A stretch of 64,000 nt of DNA from the NCBI GenBank assembly GCA_022266195.1, contig WHVY01000010.1, positions 1,004,501 through 1,068,500 on the forward strand, written 5' to 3'. The notes under the pieces were generated by a model, which saw only the letters and a program-made list of their open reading frames with translations, was not told where the DNA came from and made no database searches. The stretch is from Tetranychus cinnabarinus. Lineage: Eukaryota; Arthropoda; Arachnida; Trombidiformes; Tetranychidae. Positions 12,468 to 24,863 of this stretch are shown piece after piece. A program made the position numbers and the translations under genes. Positions within the stretch are counted from its first letter, which is position 1; every line of letters begins with the position of its first letter.

Positions 12468-15400
12468 TTAAAGATCTTTGGATGATTCAGCTTCTCCTGA
12501 GAATTGTTGTCTTTCAATTAATCGTAAATATGGTCCTTTATTTGCGACTAATTCGTCGTGAGTTCCGATCTCAGCAATCCTTCCATTTTCAACAACCGCA
12601 ATTTGATCAGCATTGCGAATTGTTGACAGCCGATGAGCAACAACGATACAGGTTAGTCCTTTTTTAGCTTCATCCAAAGCTTCTTGAACAAGCTAGAAAA
12701 GAAAAAGAAATTTCAAATAATTAAAAATTTTAAAGACAATCTAATAATATGATTTAAATTTAATAAAAATTACCTTTTCATTAACTGAATCTAATGCAGA
12801 GGTTGCTTCATCTAGAAGTAATATATTTGGCTTACGAACTAAAGCTCTTGCAATGGCAATTCGTTGTTTTTGGCCTCCACTTAGTAGCATTCCTCTTTCG
12901 CCAACCATTGTTTCATATTTCAAGGGAAGAGATTTTATGAAATCATGAATTTTGGCCTTCTTGGCAGCAGCTTCAATTTCGCTTTGCTCAATATGACTTT
13001 CTAGTCCATAAGTTATATTATACGCTATTGTCCCGCTAAAAAGTACCGGTTCTTGTCCAACAAAACCAATGTGACTTCGTAAATGAGTTATATTGATATC
13101 TCTTATATCAATACCATCAACCTCCTAAAGAATTAAATCAAAATATATTTTTATTAAACTTTGTTGTTCTAGAATATGATATACTCACAATTAAACCAGA
13201 ATCAGGATCATAGAAACGCATTAAAATTTGTATTAATGTACTTTTACCGCAACCACTTTCACCAACAAGAGCCAGAGTTTGTCCAGCTTTAACGTTAACG
13301 GTTAATCCAGCTAAAACTGAAATACTTTTTCGTGTAGGATAACTAAAGTATACATCAGTAACACTAATGTTGCCAAGAATTTTCTGTTTGGAGGCAAGAA
13401 TGAATAGGTTAGTACGTAATCAATGTGGCAAATATTGATATTTAAACTTACAGGTCTTAATCCTTCTTCTGAGAGATTATCGATATTTGAACGAGATTCA
13501 ATCAATTGGAAAACCAGTCCAGCTGATAATGAGGCTTGTGTATAATCTGGATAAACAGTTGTTAGCACACCAACATATGCTGCACACATTGTCATTGCAA
13601 AGAAGACTCTGAAAATAGTGGAAAATTATTAGTTATCTGTACGAGTTTCGCCATTTATCATAACAATTGACTTACTTATAAATATCAGCTGGAGCACTTA
13701 AATTCACACTGACCAAGTAAGCTCCAAGACAAAATCCTCCAGCATATACGAAAAATGATAAACTTTGAGTAAAAGCATAGACAAAACTGCTTACAATTGC
13801 CGTTTTCTTGTTTTTCCTAAATTGAAATTTGATCATAATGAGAAGAAATTGATTATTATTGAAATACTTCCTTTTTTTAAGTTGTTGAGCAGATAATACT
13901 TACGCTACACAAGCATCAAGAATTGTGTTAAACTTTTGACAGAAATACTTTTCTTTGCCAAGTGATTGAACAGTACGAACATTGGCAATGGCTTCAGTTG
14001 CTATTCGACCAGCATCAGCCATTTCATCGGCTTGTTTTATATTACGACCTTTGTTAACACGGAACTCTAGTCGAGCGGCAAATAAAAGCAATGGAAGCAT
14101 ACAAGATAAGGCTAAGGCCAGAATCCATCCATAATAAAAGGATATAGCAAGACCAGCAAACACTGTGACAAGACAGCAAAGGAGAAGACCAGATCGCTGA
14201 CCGGCAGCAGCTCTGATCATTGGAGCATCACGAGCAAGTTTGCTTGATATACGTGCAGGAGCGTGAGTTTCTTGATCATGCCAACTTTGGTCCTGTCGTA
14301 AAACATTTTCATATGCAGATACTCGCAATCGACGTACAACATGCTCAGCTAAATTGTCCGAGCAAACAATCTGTTGATAAAAAAAGTAAAAGATGAACAA
14401 TACGGAATTTTTAATGAATGTAAATAAAACTTACCCTGAAAAAGTGGGCAAGGAAATTGAGACCGGCAAGAACGAGAAACATGCCTGCCCAGAAATGAGC
14501 GGACGCTAAAACCTTTGCTGGCTCTTGATCGAAAGACTAGAAATTTAGAGAGAAAGAGAAATTGATATTCGTTAGTAAAAATTCATTCAGAACACAGTTA
14601 ATGTGAATTAAAGTCTAATTACTTCAGCAACACTGGCAAAAATAACTGAAAATAATGGCATGACAAGTCCAAGAGCAGAAGCAGCGACGATATAACCTAA
14701 GAGTAACAGTTTATCCCATTTATACCAACACCATTTCAATATTTTAGAAGCTGGTGGTAGTTCAACAATCTCTCCGTCAACCTCTGTCACTTTAGCTTTA
14801 CCATAAGAGAGGAAAGTTCCCGATGAAACTGAACCGAGTTCCAGTGACTTTCGAGATCCAGGTGGAATCATCGATGCAACAGGCAAATCAGCTAAATGTA
14901 ATGGTTGAGGTTCTTGATCTTGTTTGAATGTTTGATTACTAATTAAAGAATGGTACAATCCTTTTTTCTCTAACAATTCATTGTGTTTTCCCGATTCTAC
15001 TATTTTACCAGACTCCATGGCACAAATTAAATTTGCATCAACAATTGTTGATAATCTGTGAGCAACAATCAATGTGATTCGTCCTTTACGAGCTTTATCA
15101 AGAGCTTTTTGTACAATTTGCTCATTTACTGTATCCAATGCTGATGTAGCTTCATCCAGTAAAAGTAGTTTTGGATTTGCAATGATTGCTCTTGCGATAG
15201 CAATTCGTTGTTTCTGTCCACCAGATAGTTGAGCTCCTCTTTCACCAACCAATGTATCATAACCAGCTGGAAGTGATTTAATGAAAGCATGAGCATTTGC
15301 TTTTTTGGCAGATCTAACGATCTCATCGAAAGCACCAGTTGAAGGATTAGTATCTCCTAGAGCAATATTATCACGAATGCTTCCACTAAACAGGATTGCT

Positions 15401-17516
15401 TCTTGGCTGACTATTCCAATTTGTGATCTCCACCAATGTAAATTTAGATTGCGAATATCAACACCATTTACAGTAATCTGTTAATTGTGCAAAAATTTAT
15501 ATCAATTAGAAAAAGTTAATCCCAGTAATATCGAAAATAACTTACCCTTCCACTTGTTGGGTCATAAAATCTTTGAAGCAGAGCTACAATGGTTGATTTA
15601 CCAGAACCACTGCCACCACATAAGGCCACACTTTCTCCAGCTTTCATCGTAAGGTTGAAGTTGAATAATACTTGAATATTAGGTCTCGTTGGATAGAAGA
15701 AATTCACTTGTTCGAATTTAATTTCGCTAATAGGTTCTTCTAGAACTATACCAGATTCGGAGTAGGCGTCGATTAATGGATTCTGTTAAAAGATGTTAAA
15801 ATAAATTATCATGTCGATGGAAATATTGATAAAAAACAAAGCGTCAACCTACTCTTTCAATAACTCCATAAATTGTTCCAGCAGATCCTTTCGCGGTAGC
15901 TACATCATTCAGATTGGGCATTGCATTTCCGAGTAACATTGATCCCATGATAACTGACAAAAATATGATGAAAATTGAACCAGCGGTAATCGATCCATTT
16001 ATGACAAGGTTTGCTCCATACCTTTGAAAAAACAAAAATTTATTTCCTTGAAAGTATAAAGTTGAGTTTACTGAAAAAAGTTAAGAATGAAAACTTACCA
16101 ATATGCAATCGCATAGGAAACGTATAAAATCACATTATCCAATCCGAATGTGAGTCCAGAAATAAAATATTTGCGTGCCAACGATTTACTTGCATCGTCT
16201 AGCATTTGTTTGTACCTTTCAATTTCATATCTTTGACCACATAGTGACCATACTGTTTTTAGGCTGGATAATATCTCTTCTGCAATGGCTGCAATTGATG
16301 CGTATTCCTCTTGCTCTTGTGATGTTGATTTATGAAAATACTATTGTAATGATAAAAAAATATTAGCAATCGAGTGATAAATCAGTAATTTAAAATGACC
16401 AATATGCTTACAGTCCACTTATAATAGGTTGAAAATAGGAGGACAGGAGCAATAACCACAAGAACAAGCGTTAATTGCCAACTTTCAATGAACCCAATAA
16501 TGTATCCACCAATAAAACCAGATATTGACACTAAATAGAGACTCAATTTGTTTCCGATTCCATCTCGAATACGCTCAATATCACTGCAAAGTTAAAAATG
16601 AAAATGTTAGAAACGTGGTCAAATATTAAAAAGTCAATAAAGATATTACTCATTCAATTTTGATGTAAATTCACCAGATTTATGGGCATCAAACCAACCA
16701 ATATCCTGACGAAGAACTTGCTTCAAGAAAAGCTTCTTGATTTTATGAATCTGTCTTTCACATGTGTATTGCCAGCATAAATACTGTAAACATACGAAAA
16801 TAAATGTGTTACAAGATTTGATTGTACAACGGTATTGAGAATTGAAGTTTACCTGAAGTATGGATGAAACTATGACCAATAATCCAAAATAAATATAATA
16901 AACGGAATATTCATACATAATTTGTCCATAAAATCCATTGAAAGTTGAATCAGCTGAAACTTTTGATGATTTTTTAAAATCGTGTTCAGCTGCATCATAT
17001 TCAAGAAATGAATCGGTCATACGACCAAAAACAATTGCCATCAATGGCCTTGCAAAACCACTAAGCATGGCACCAATGGTGCCGAGAACAATCAATAACC
17101 AATCGAGTTGAGTTCCATATTTAAACTGTCGTAAGATATGAAAATATAAGCATTAATATTGATTGGATGGGTAAACAAGACAAAAGTTACTTCCAATAGC
17201 TCTCAATCAGTTTGAGCTGCTGATTGGGGAAAAAGTAGATTAAGTAAATCATAATACTCACCAATCCTAATAAAGATACACTTGGAAATTCAGACTTGAC
17301 AGATCGTTCAATAGGAATGGAAGAACCACTTGGTTCACGACTGAATATTCATAATAAAATAAGAAAGATATCATTTAAAATGTATCAATATGATTACAAA
17401 CAACAGGCAAAGGTAAACAAGTGCAAATAAACTCACCCGCTCAAAATAGCAGATTGGCTGAATGAACCATATTCTGATCCACATTCTGACTTTAAAAGTT
17501 TTCTTTCTTCAGCCAT
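12468..17516 (-). CDS. ABCB1-like: ABCB full transporter (P-glycoprotein/MDR type), copy A
   Basis: Sixteen exons: 17437-17516, 17262-17340, 16853-17125, 16650-16783, 16412-16583, 16099-16340, 15853-16021, 15546-15782, 14623-15477, 14435-14536, 13904-14370, 13676-13816, 13452-13608, 13189-13383, 12774-13124 and 12468-12692. They splice in frame to 1292 residues, the normal length for a full ABCB protein. Order is TMD1, NBD1, linker, TMD2, NBD2. NBD1 has Walker A near 439-447 (GGSGSGKST), LSGGQ at 546-550, LLLLDE near 566-571 and switch His602. NBD2 has Walker A near 1077-1085 (GESGCGKST), LSGGQ near 1182-1186, LLLDE and His1238. The family exports amphipathic drugs and xenobiotics at the plasma membrane using ATP; substrates here are unknown. 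Odd point: the Walker A of NBD1 has Gly where Glu is usual. It sits in tandem with a paralogue upstream at 18643-23615. Confidence 0.93.
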
Positions 17517-17960
17517 TTCATTCAAAAAATATAAACAAAATCACAATATTGGCACAGTTGCATAAAATAATAAAAGCACAAAAAATCGAATGGTTTAAGA
17601 CAACAATCTTAAACCAATTTTACAAGGTTAACTGGCACAGTAATCAATTAATCCTTTAGAAGACTTTGTCTAGTGAAGATGGTCACAATTACAGCTGATC
17701 AATAATTGCATAACGGTGATATGATCAAACTACAATCTATAACGATTGATTAAATCAACATATTATCAACAAAATACATGGACAGAAAAGTGAATTGACT
17801 TTTTGGTTGAGAGCTCACTCTCTTTTTCCCACTAGTTGCTCTTGAACAGTACAGGAAAACTGGAAAGACTACCAATCTCTGTAAAATCTTCGCTGGAATC
17901 CGGTTTTTAAACATAAGTTCATGTGTACGTGAATTTGTCTCAGGTTTAAGGAGCCAGTTT
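17262..17960 (-). repeat. Duplicated 5' end and upstream flank, ABCB copy A
   Basis: This block (exon 2, intron 1, exon 1 and about 440 bp upstream of the ATG) is closely matched by 23357-24079 in front of copy B. The similarity includes non-coding sequence such as ATAAGTTCATGTGTACGTGA. It ends abruptly near GAGCCAGTTT. It probably carries the promoter and 5' UTR, duplicated together with the gene. Confidence 0.8.
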
Positions 17961-18642
17961 TCTTCTTAGAGTTTACAAGGTAAGTCCAAGTTGAGGTCAT
18001 TTTTACCTACTTCAAGTCAATAAATTTTTAACTGCTCGACTTAACTACACCAAAAATCTAAATGAGTTGTAAATTTTGACCCTTGTCTTTGACTACAACA
18101 ATCAATTTCCTTAAAACTTATGATCTACAAATTTCTGTTTATTCATCAAATGATAGCTAATCAATGAAAAAATTATATTGAAATTTTTGGCGCTATTTTC
18201 CTAAATCAGGTAAGCATCAAGTTATGATCTTTACATTGGAATGATTATTTGTTTTTTGATTTGCATCTAATTTAATTTTGACTGTAAATTTGACTATTTT
18301 GTTACAATTATTGACTTCTAAGATTTACTAGTCTCAAAAACTTGTAAAGCCAGAATCAACTCAAATTAAAACTATCAAATTACCTGTAAGAATCATGATG
18401 AATAGGTTTGCCTCATTCTAGGCATTTCTTAAAAAATTAATCATTTAATTGGCAGTCATCATGAGTGATTGAAATTACATGACTTTCGGTTTAAGGTTAT
18501 TAATTGACAAAAGTTTCAATTGTAAAAATTGCACAAAACTGAAAAAATTTTGAATTATTTTATATAAAAAGCGATGCATTGCACCATTGAGATTCCCTTT
18601 GTATGTATAATTTATTGTAAATTTTAAAAATAGATCAACATT
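17961..18642. other. Intergenic spacer between the two ABCB genes
   Basis: About 680 bp of AT-rich DNA with no coding signal. A minus-strand AATAAA at 18611-18616, only 27 bp past the stop codon of copy B, may be its polyadenylation signal. Confidence 0.5.
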
Positions 18643-21600
18643 TTAACTGGCAATTATATCTGATGAGCCTTTAATCCTTTGTCTTTCAGTTAAGGCGAAA
18701 TAAGATCCTTTATTTTCCATCAACTCATCATGAGTTCCAATTTCCACAACTCGGCCTTTTTCAATAACTGCTATTTTATCTGCATTCCTGATAGTTGACA
18801 ATCGATGAGCAATGATAATACAAGTTCGTCCTCCTTTGGCACGATCAAGGGCTTCTTGTACCAACTGAATAAATAAAAAATTAAAATAATTGGTCACAAA
18901 TTGAATGCGATAAAAGATTAATAAAAAACTTACACTTTCATTGACAGTGTCTAAAGCTGAAGTTGCTTCGTCCAACAATAGAATTGCCGGTCGCCGAATT
19001 AATGCTCGAGCAATGGCGATTCGTTGTTTTTGACCTCCACTCAATTGCATTCCTCTTTCACCAACTAGTGTATCATATTGATTAGGTAAGTTAACGATGA
19101 AACTATGGATATTGGCTTGTTGTGCAGCTTCAAAAATTTCATCTTGACTAGGAGTTCGGTTAAGTCCATAAGTAATGTTGTACTCGATTGTTCCACTGAA
19201 AAGAACTGGTTCTTGACCAACATAACCAATTCTACTTCGCAGATGAATTAAATTAAGATCTCGAATATCGTAGTCGTCAACTTTCTGTGAAAGAAAAAGA
19301 ATGAATAAACTTGAAATGATCTAAACAAGCTATAATTTCAAACTTACAATTGCACCTGACTCTGGATTGTAATATCTCATAATCAATGAAATCACAGTAC
19401 TTTTACCGCATCCACTTTCACCAACCAAGGCCAATGTTTTACCGGCTTCAACGTCGATCTTTAATCCATTTAAAATTGATGAAGTCTTTCGTGTTGGATA
19501 ACTGAAGTAAACATCATCAATAGAAAGCTTTCCTTTTATTTCCTGAAATTCAAATAGATGGGTATTAATAGATACTCTGTTAAGGAAAATGTCACTAACT
19601 TACCGGTCGCAGACCTTCTTGAGACAAATTATCAATGGGTGACCGACTTTCAATGATTTTGAAAACCAATGCAGCAGAGAGTTTAGCTTGGACATAATCG
19701 GGAAGAATTGAGGTTAACTGACCAACCATAATAGCAGACATAGTAATTGAAAAAAATACTCTAAATTTGATAGAAAAATTACTGATTAGTATTGTTATGA
19801 CTAAAAACTAATCTAAACCAACCTGTAAACATCAGTTGGTGTCATTGTATTGGTGCTAACCAAATAAGCACCAAAACAAAAACCAGCTCCATAAACAAAG
19901 AAAGTAAGACTTTGAGTGAAAGCATAAGAAAAGCTATAATAAATAGCTTGTCTTCGGCTTTTCCTGTAAATAAAAGTAAAAGGTATCATCAGTATTTTTA
20001 ATTGAAAGGTAAAGTACAGAATTACTTACCTTGCAGGAAGTTCTAATCGTTCGGAATATCTTTCATAAAATGTGTGCTCTCGAGTTAAAGACTGAACTGT
20101 TCTGACATTTTCAACTGCTTCAGTGGCTATTCTTCCAGCAAGCTCAATCTCTTCAGCTTCTTGAGCTTGGTCACCTTTACTGATACTCATTTCCAATTTT
20201 CCAGCCAACAGAAGAAGAGGAACCATCGCAGTTAACGCTAAAGCTAAAATCCATCCATAATAATAAGCGATTGCCATACCAGTAACCATTGTTACAATGG
20301 CAGAAATGACTATTCCTATTCTTGTCCCTGCAGCGGCTCGAATCATTGGAGCATCTCGCGCCAATTTTGTGGATAATCGAGCAGGAGCATGAACCTCTTC
20401 ATCGTGCCATGACATATCTTGACTAAGGATTGATGTGTAAGCTGCAACTCTGAGTCGACGGGTCATATTTTCACCAGCGATTCCTGATGTTACAGCCTGG
20501 TGAAATCAAATATAGATGATTACTTCACTGAAATTACTTTCGAGATATATTTATAGATATAATAACTTACCCTGACGAAGTGACATATAAATGTAAGACC
20601 AGCAAGGACAAAGAACATCATACTCCAGAAAAAGGCAGAAGAAAGCATTTCTTTCGGTGGCAATGAAAAAGACTGTAAGTAAAAAATCATTAGTAACTTT
20701 CATTTTGATACGATTGTACTAGATTTACTTACTTCATAGACACTAGCAAAAAAGACAGCAAATAGAGGCATGACAATTCCTAATAGAGACGCAGATATCA
20801 CTAAACAAGATACCATGCAAATATCCTGTTGGCACCATTTAAGAATTTTCCAAGTGGAAGGAAGTATAACGTCTTCACCATTAACTTGGCACTCTTTGGT
20901 TTGCCCAGTGTTTGTCATTGTTGAGTTGGAAACATCTGAGAGAGACAGGGCTTTCGATAGACTCGAACTTGCTTCAGTTTCTTGGCCTTTTTCATTTTCA
21001 CTTCCAAAGGTTTGCTTATTGATTAGTGTATGGTACAATCCTTTCTTCTCTAACAATTCATTGTGTTTTCCCGATTCTACTATTTTACCAGACTCCATGG
21101 CACAAATTAAATTTGCATCTTTAATTGTTGATAATCTATGAGCAACAATCAATGTGATTCTTCCTTTACGAGCTTTATCAAGAGCTTTTTGTACAACTTG
21201 CTCATTTACTGTATCCAATGCTGATGTAGCTTCATCAAGTAAAAGTAATTTAGGATCGCCAATAACTGCTCTTGCAATTGCGATTCTTTGTTTCTGTCCA
21301 CCGGATAATTGAGCTCCTCTTTCACCAACCAATGTATCATAACCAGCTGGAAGTGATTTAATGAAAGCATGAGCATTTGCTTTTTTGGCAGCTCTGACGA
21401 TTTCATCGAAAGAAGCATTAGGAGCGCCTAAGGAAATATTATCACGAATAGTTCCACTAAACAGGACTGCTTCTTGACTGACAATTCCAATTTGTGATCT
21501 CCACCAATGTAAATTCAGGTCACGAATGTCAACACCGTTCACGGTAATCTAATAATCATAGAAAAGTTAAATCAATTAGAAAACTGAAAGACTTTTCACA

Positions 21601-23615
21601 AAATGCAAGTTTTCAAGTTAAAGCTATAAAAAAACTTGCTGCTTATTTTAAATTAAAGCTTATTTACCCTTCCACTTGTTGGGTCATAAAATCTTTGAAG
21701 TAAAGCTACAATGGTTGATTTACCAGAGCCGCTTTCACCACATAACGCGATACTTTCACTTTTTTTAATGTCGAGTGTAAAATTGTATAAAACTTGAACT
21801 GTTTCTCGGCTCGGATAGAAGAAATTGACATTCTCAAAACGTATCTCTTCGATTGGTCCTTTCAGCACTTGACCTTTTTCGGAGTAACAGTCAATTTCAG
21901 GAGTTCGTTCTATTATTGAATAGATATTGGCTGCCGATCCCTTAGCGGCAGCAATGTCAGTTAATGAAGGCATTGCATTTCCCAGTGATAATGAACCAAG
22001 GATCACAGCTAAAAATATAATGAAAATTGAACCTGGAGTAATCGTACCTTGTAAAACTAAATTGGCTCCAAACCTATAATCAAAAGTAAACATTAATCAG
22101 GGCCTATTAAATGAGTAATCAAGCAAAATAAACGTACCAATAAGCAATACCATAAGCCGAGTAAAGAATCAGAAAATCCAAACCAATAACAGCACCAAAC
22201 ACAAAATACTTTTTTCTGATTAACTTTTTAGCCTCTTCAAGTAAACTCTGGTACCTTTGAATCTCGTAAAATTGACCACAAAGAGCTAGAACTGTCCTTA
22301 CACTAGCGAACACTTCCTCAGCGACAGCCGATACTTTTGCATAGTTTTCTTGTTCTCGTATAGCTGCTCTGGTCATATACTGAAAGTAAAAGCTCATCAG
22401 TTAATTAGTCTGTACAATGTATATTTATCGTCAATAATTAATAAAAATATTTACCACTCCTTTATATGAAGTTGTAATGATCAAAAAAGGGGCAAGAAAT
22501 ACAATAATCAATGTTAATTGCCAAGCTTCAACAAAACCAATCACGAAACCACCAAAAAAGGTTGCCAACGATTGAATGAATAAACCACATTTATAGCCAA
22601 TACCATCACGTATGCGTTCAATATCACTATTGATCAAAAAAGATTTGAAGACATTCAATAATCTTTTCAGTGAAAATTCATATAAACTGATAAACTTACT
22701 CATTGAGCTTTGAAGTGAATTCACCAGACTTGTGAGCATCGAACCAACTTATATCTTGCCTTAGAACTTGGTTGAAGAATCGACGACGAATTGTATGAAC
22801 CTGCCTTTCACATGTCCATTGGAAGCATATAACCTAATTTAATGATGAATACAAGCAAAACTGGTCAATGTTTGAAATCAAATACAAGAGTAGATTATAA
22901 TTTACCTGAAGCACAGAGGCTACTATAACAAGAAAACCAAAATAGACATAGTAAAGGGAATATGAATACATTGCGGTATAAATTCCAGTGTTTGCTGTAT
23001 CAACGGTCATAAAATTAGGTTTCAAATTAATATGGTGCTCATCAAGTGAATGATTAGCATGCTTCACAAGGCTTTGATCTTTATCCATTGTATCAATATC
23101 TAGAAATGAGTCGGTCATGCGACCAAAAACTATTGCCATCATCGGACGCGCAAAGCCATTAGCTATAGCTCCAATCGTACCAATAACGATTAAAAACCAA
23201 TCCAGTTGGGTTCCATATTTAAACTGTCATGAGATATGAAAAGATTAGTATTAATATTGATTGACCGGCAAACAAGACGAAAGTTACTTCCTATAACTCT
23301 AAATCAGTTTGAACTGCTGATTGGGAAAAATAGATTAACTAAATCATGATACTCACCAATGCTAAAATAGATACACTTGGAGATTTCGACTTGACAGAAT
23401 GGGACTTTTTAGGAATAGAAGGACCACATGGTTCAGGGCTGAACATTCATAATAAAATAGGAAAGATATCATTTAAAAATGCATCAATATGATTACAAAC
23501 AACAGGCAAAGGTAGACAATTGAAAATAAACTTACCCGCTCAAATTAGCAGATTGGCTGAATGAACCATATTCTGATCCACATTCTGACTTTAAAAGTTT
23601 TCTTTCTTCAGCCAT
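18643..23615 (-). CDS. ABCB1-like: ABCB full transporter (P-glycoprotein/MDR type), copy B
   Basis: Fifteen exons: 23536-23615, 23357-23438, 22906-23223, 22700-22833, 22455-22626, 22138-22379, 21668-22073, 20733-21548, 20571-20672, 20030-20496, 19823-19963, 19604-19760, 19348-19542, 18934-19284 and 18643-18864. They give 1294 residues in frame. Both halves are complete: NBD1 Walker A GESGSGKST near 455-463, NBD2 Walker A GESGCGKST, two LSGGQ signatures, two DEATSALD Walker B regions and two AHRLSTI switch segments. The expected role is ATP-driven efflux of hydrophobic compounds across the plasma membrane. Exon lengths match copy A almost one for one. The exception is that the 406-bp exon 21668-22073 corresponds exactly to two copy-A exons (169 + 237 bp), so one intron is absent here. 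The first extracellular loop is longer than in copy A. The first 17 residues or more are identical to copy A. Confidence 0.93.
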
Positions 23616-24079
23616 TTCATTCAAAAAATATAAAATAAATCACAATTTTGGAACAGTTACACAAAATAATACAAGCACAAAAACCAAAGGGTTTAAGACA
23701 ACAACCTTAAACCAATTTCACAAGGTTAACAAGTGCACAGTGACCAGTTAATCCCTTAGAAGACTTTGTCTAGTCTAGTCTAGTAAAGATGTTTCCATTA
23801 CAGCTGATCAATAATTGCATAACGGTGAATGATTAAACTACAATCTATTACGATTGATTAAATCAACATATTATCAGCTACAAATTGACAATGCATGGAC
23901 ATAAAAAAAGAGTTTATTTTTCGGCTAAAAGCTCACTCTCTTTTTCCCACTAGTTGCTCTTGAACAGTACAGGAAAACTGGAAAGACAACCAATCTCTGT
24001 AAAATCTTCGTTGGAATCCGGTTTTTAAACATAAGTTCATGTGTACGTGAATTTGTCTCAAGTTCAAGGAGCCAGTTTT
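23357..24079 (-). repeat. Duplicated 5' end and upstream flank, ABCB copy B
   Basis: Counterpart of 17262-17960. Exon 1, intron 1, exon 2 and about 460 bp upstream of ATG 23615 align with copy A with few substitutions and small indels. One example is an extra TCTAG-type repeat near 23772. Similarity stops near 24079. Confidence 0.8.
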
Positions 24080-24282
24080 GAGTTTAAGAAAATAAAAATT
24101 CTTTGGTCAATCATAGTGGGTCTCCGTTTGAAAAGATAAGGGGGAAAGATAATCAGGGAAATGCTGATTTAACCCAAAAAATTAAATAATTTGATTGAAT
24201 ATTTATTGATGTCTCTTTTGTGATATGATAGATGGAGTAAGCACGAAAATACAAAAGTATCACGTACTGTAATCAGTGTAAT
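24080..24282. other. Short unique flank left of the retrotransposon
   Basis: About 200 bp of AT-rich host DNA ending in the target sequence TAAT (24279-24282). The same four bases recur at 36774-36777, so they are read as the target site duplication. Confidence 0.6.
24279..24282. repeat. Target site duplication TAAT, left copy
   Basis: TAAT directly abuts the left LTR and recurs immediately outside the right LTR. Four bases is within the usual range for Ty3/gypsy integration. Confidence 0.7.
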
Positions 24283-24823
24283 TGTTAGGGTGAGGGTCTG
24301 TGACAAGACCACAATCAATGAATTATTGAATGTGTACCGAGATCGTAATTAAGGGATGAGTAAAGGCACACAAAAGCCTAACAACAATAAATATGAATAC
24401 GAATGATTTAACTAGAGAGAGCACTTTATTTAATATCACAGAGTTAAAGGTTATTTGTAATTTCAATGTTTTCAGATTAATACTTTTAAAGGTCAGTAAA
24501 TTAAATCTTAATGATTAAAGAATAAGGGCAGCAGAAGTCCAAAGGATTTCTGAATAAGGAAGGTTTGAGTCTGAGTATGACTGAGGTAATGACGGATAAG
24601 TATAAACAAGACTGACTGACTTGTGACTGACTGACTGACTGACTTGTGACTGACTGAGGAATGTGGAAAAGGAAACAGTTTATATACAATGTTTGAGTTA
24701 GATAAAAAGAACTTGTTAGTGAAGATTGACCAATGACATTAATGAGTGATAAATATGGCTAAAGATTGATGATTAAGAAATAGTTTAAGGGGAAAGAATG
24801 AAATGATGTGTCAACCCCTTACA
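24283..24823 (-). repeat. 3' LTR of the retrotransposon
   Basis: 541 bp, no difference from the other LTR seen by eye. It contains the same TATA, TCAG array and AATAAA. As the 3' LTR it would supply the polyadenylation site for the genomic transcript. Confidence 0.92.
24425..24430 (-). terminator. Polyadenylation signal AATAAA in the 3' LTR
   Basis: Canonical AATAAA on the minus strand, about 180-230 bp downstream of the presumed start region and inside the LTR, as expected at the end of R. Its twin in the 5' LTR is 36375-36380. Confidence 0.5.
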
Positions 24824-24833
24824 GAGCCCCCGG
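24824..24833 (-). other. Weak polypurine tract next to the 3' LTR
   Basis: The minus strand reads CCGGGGGCTC directly before the 3' LTR. Position fits the plus-strand primer, but the tract is short and broken by pyrimidines, so the call is tentative. Confidence 0.3.
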
Positions 24834-24863
24834 ACAAAACTGTCACTAGGCTCTCTGACGGGC

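Noticed and set aside
24501..24689. 62-aa frame present in both LTRs
   Set aside because: It spans the TCAG array and TATA box of the LTR and is a by-product of the simple repeat; no protein features.
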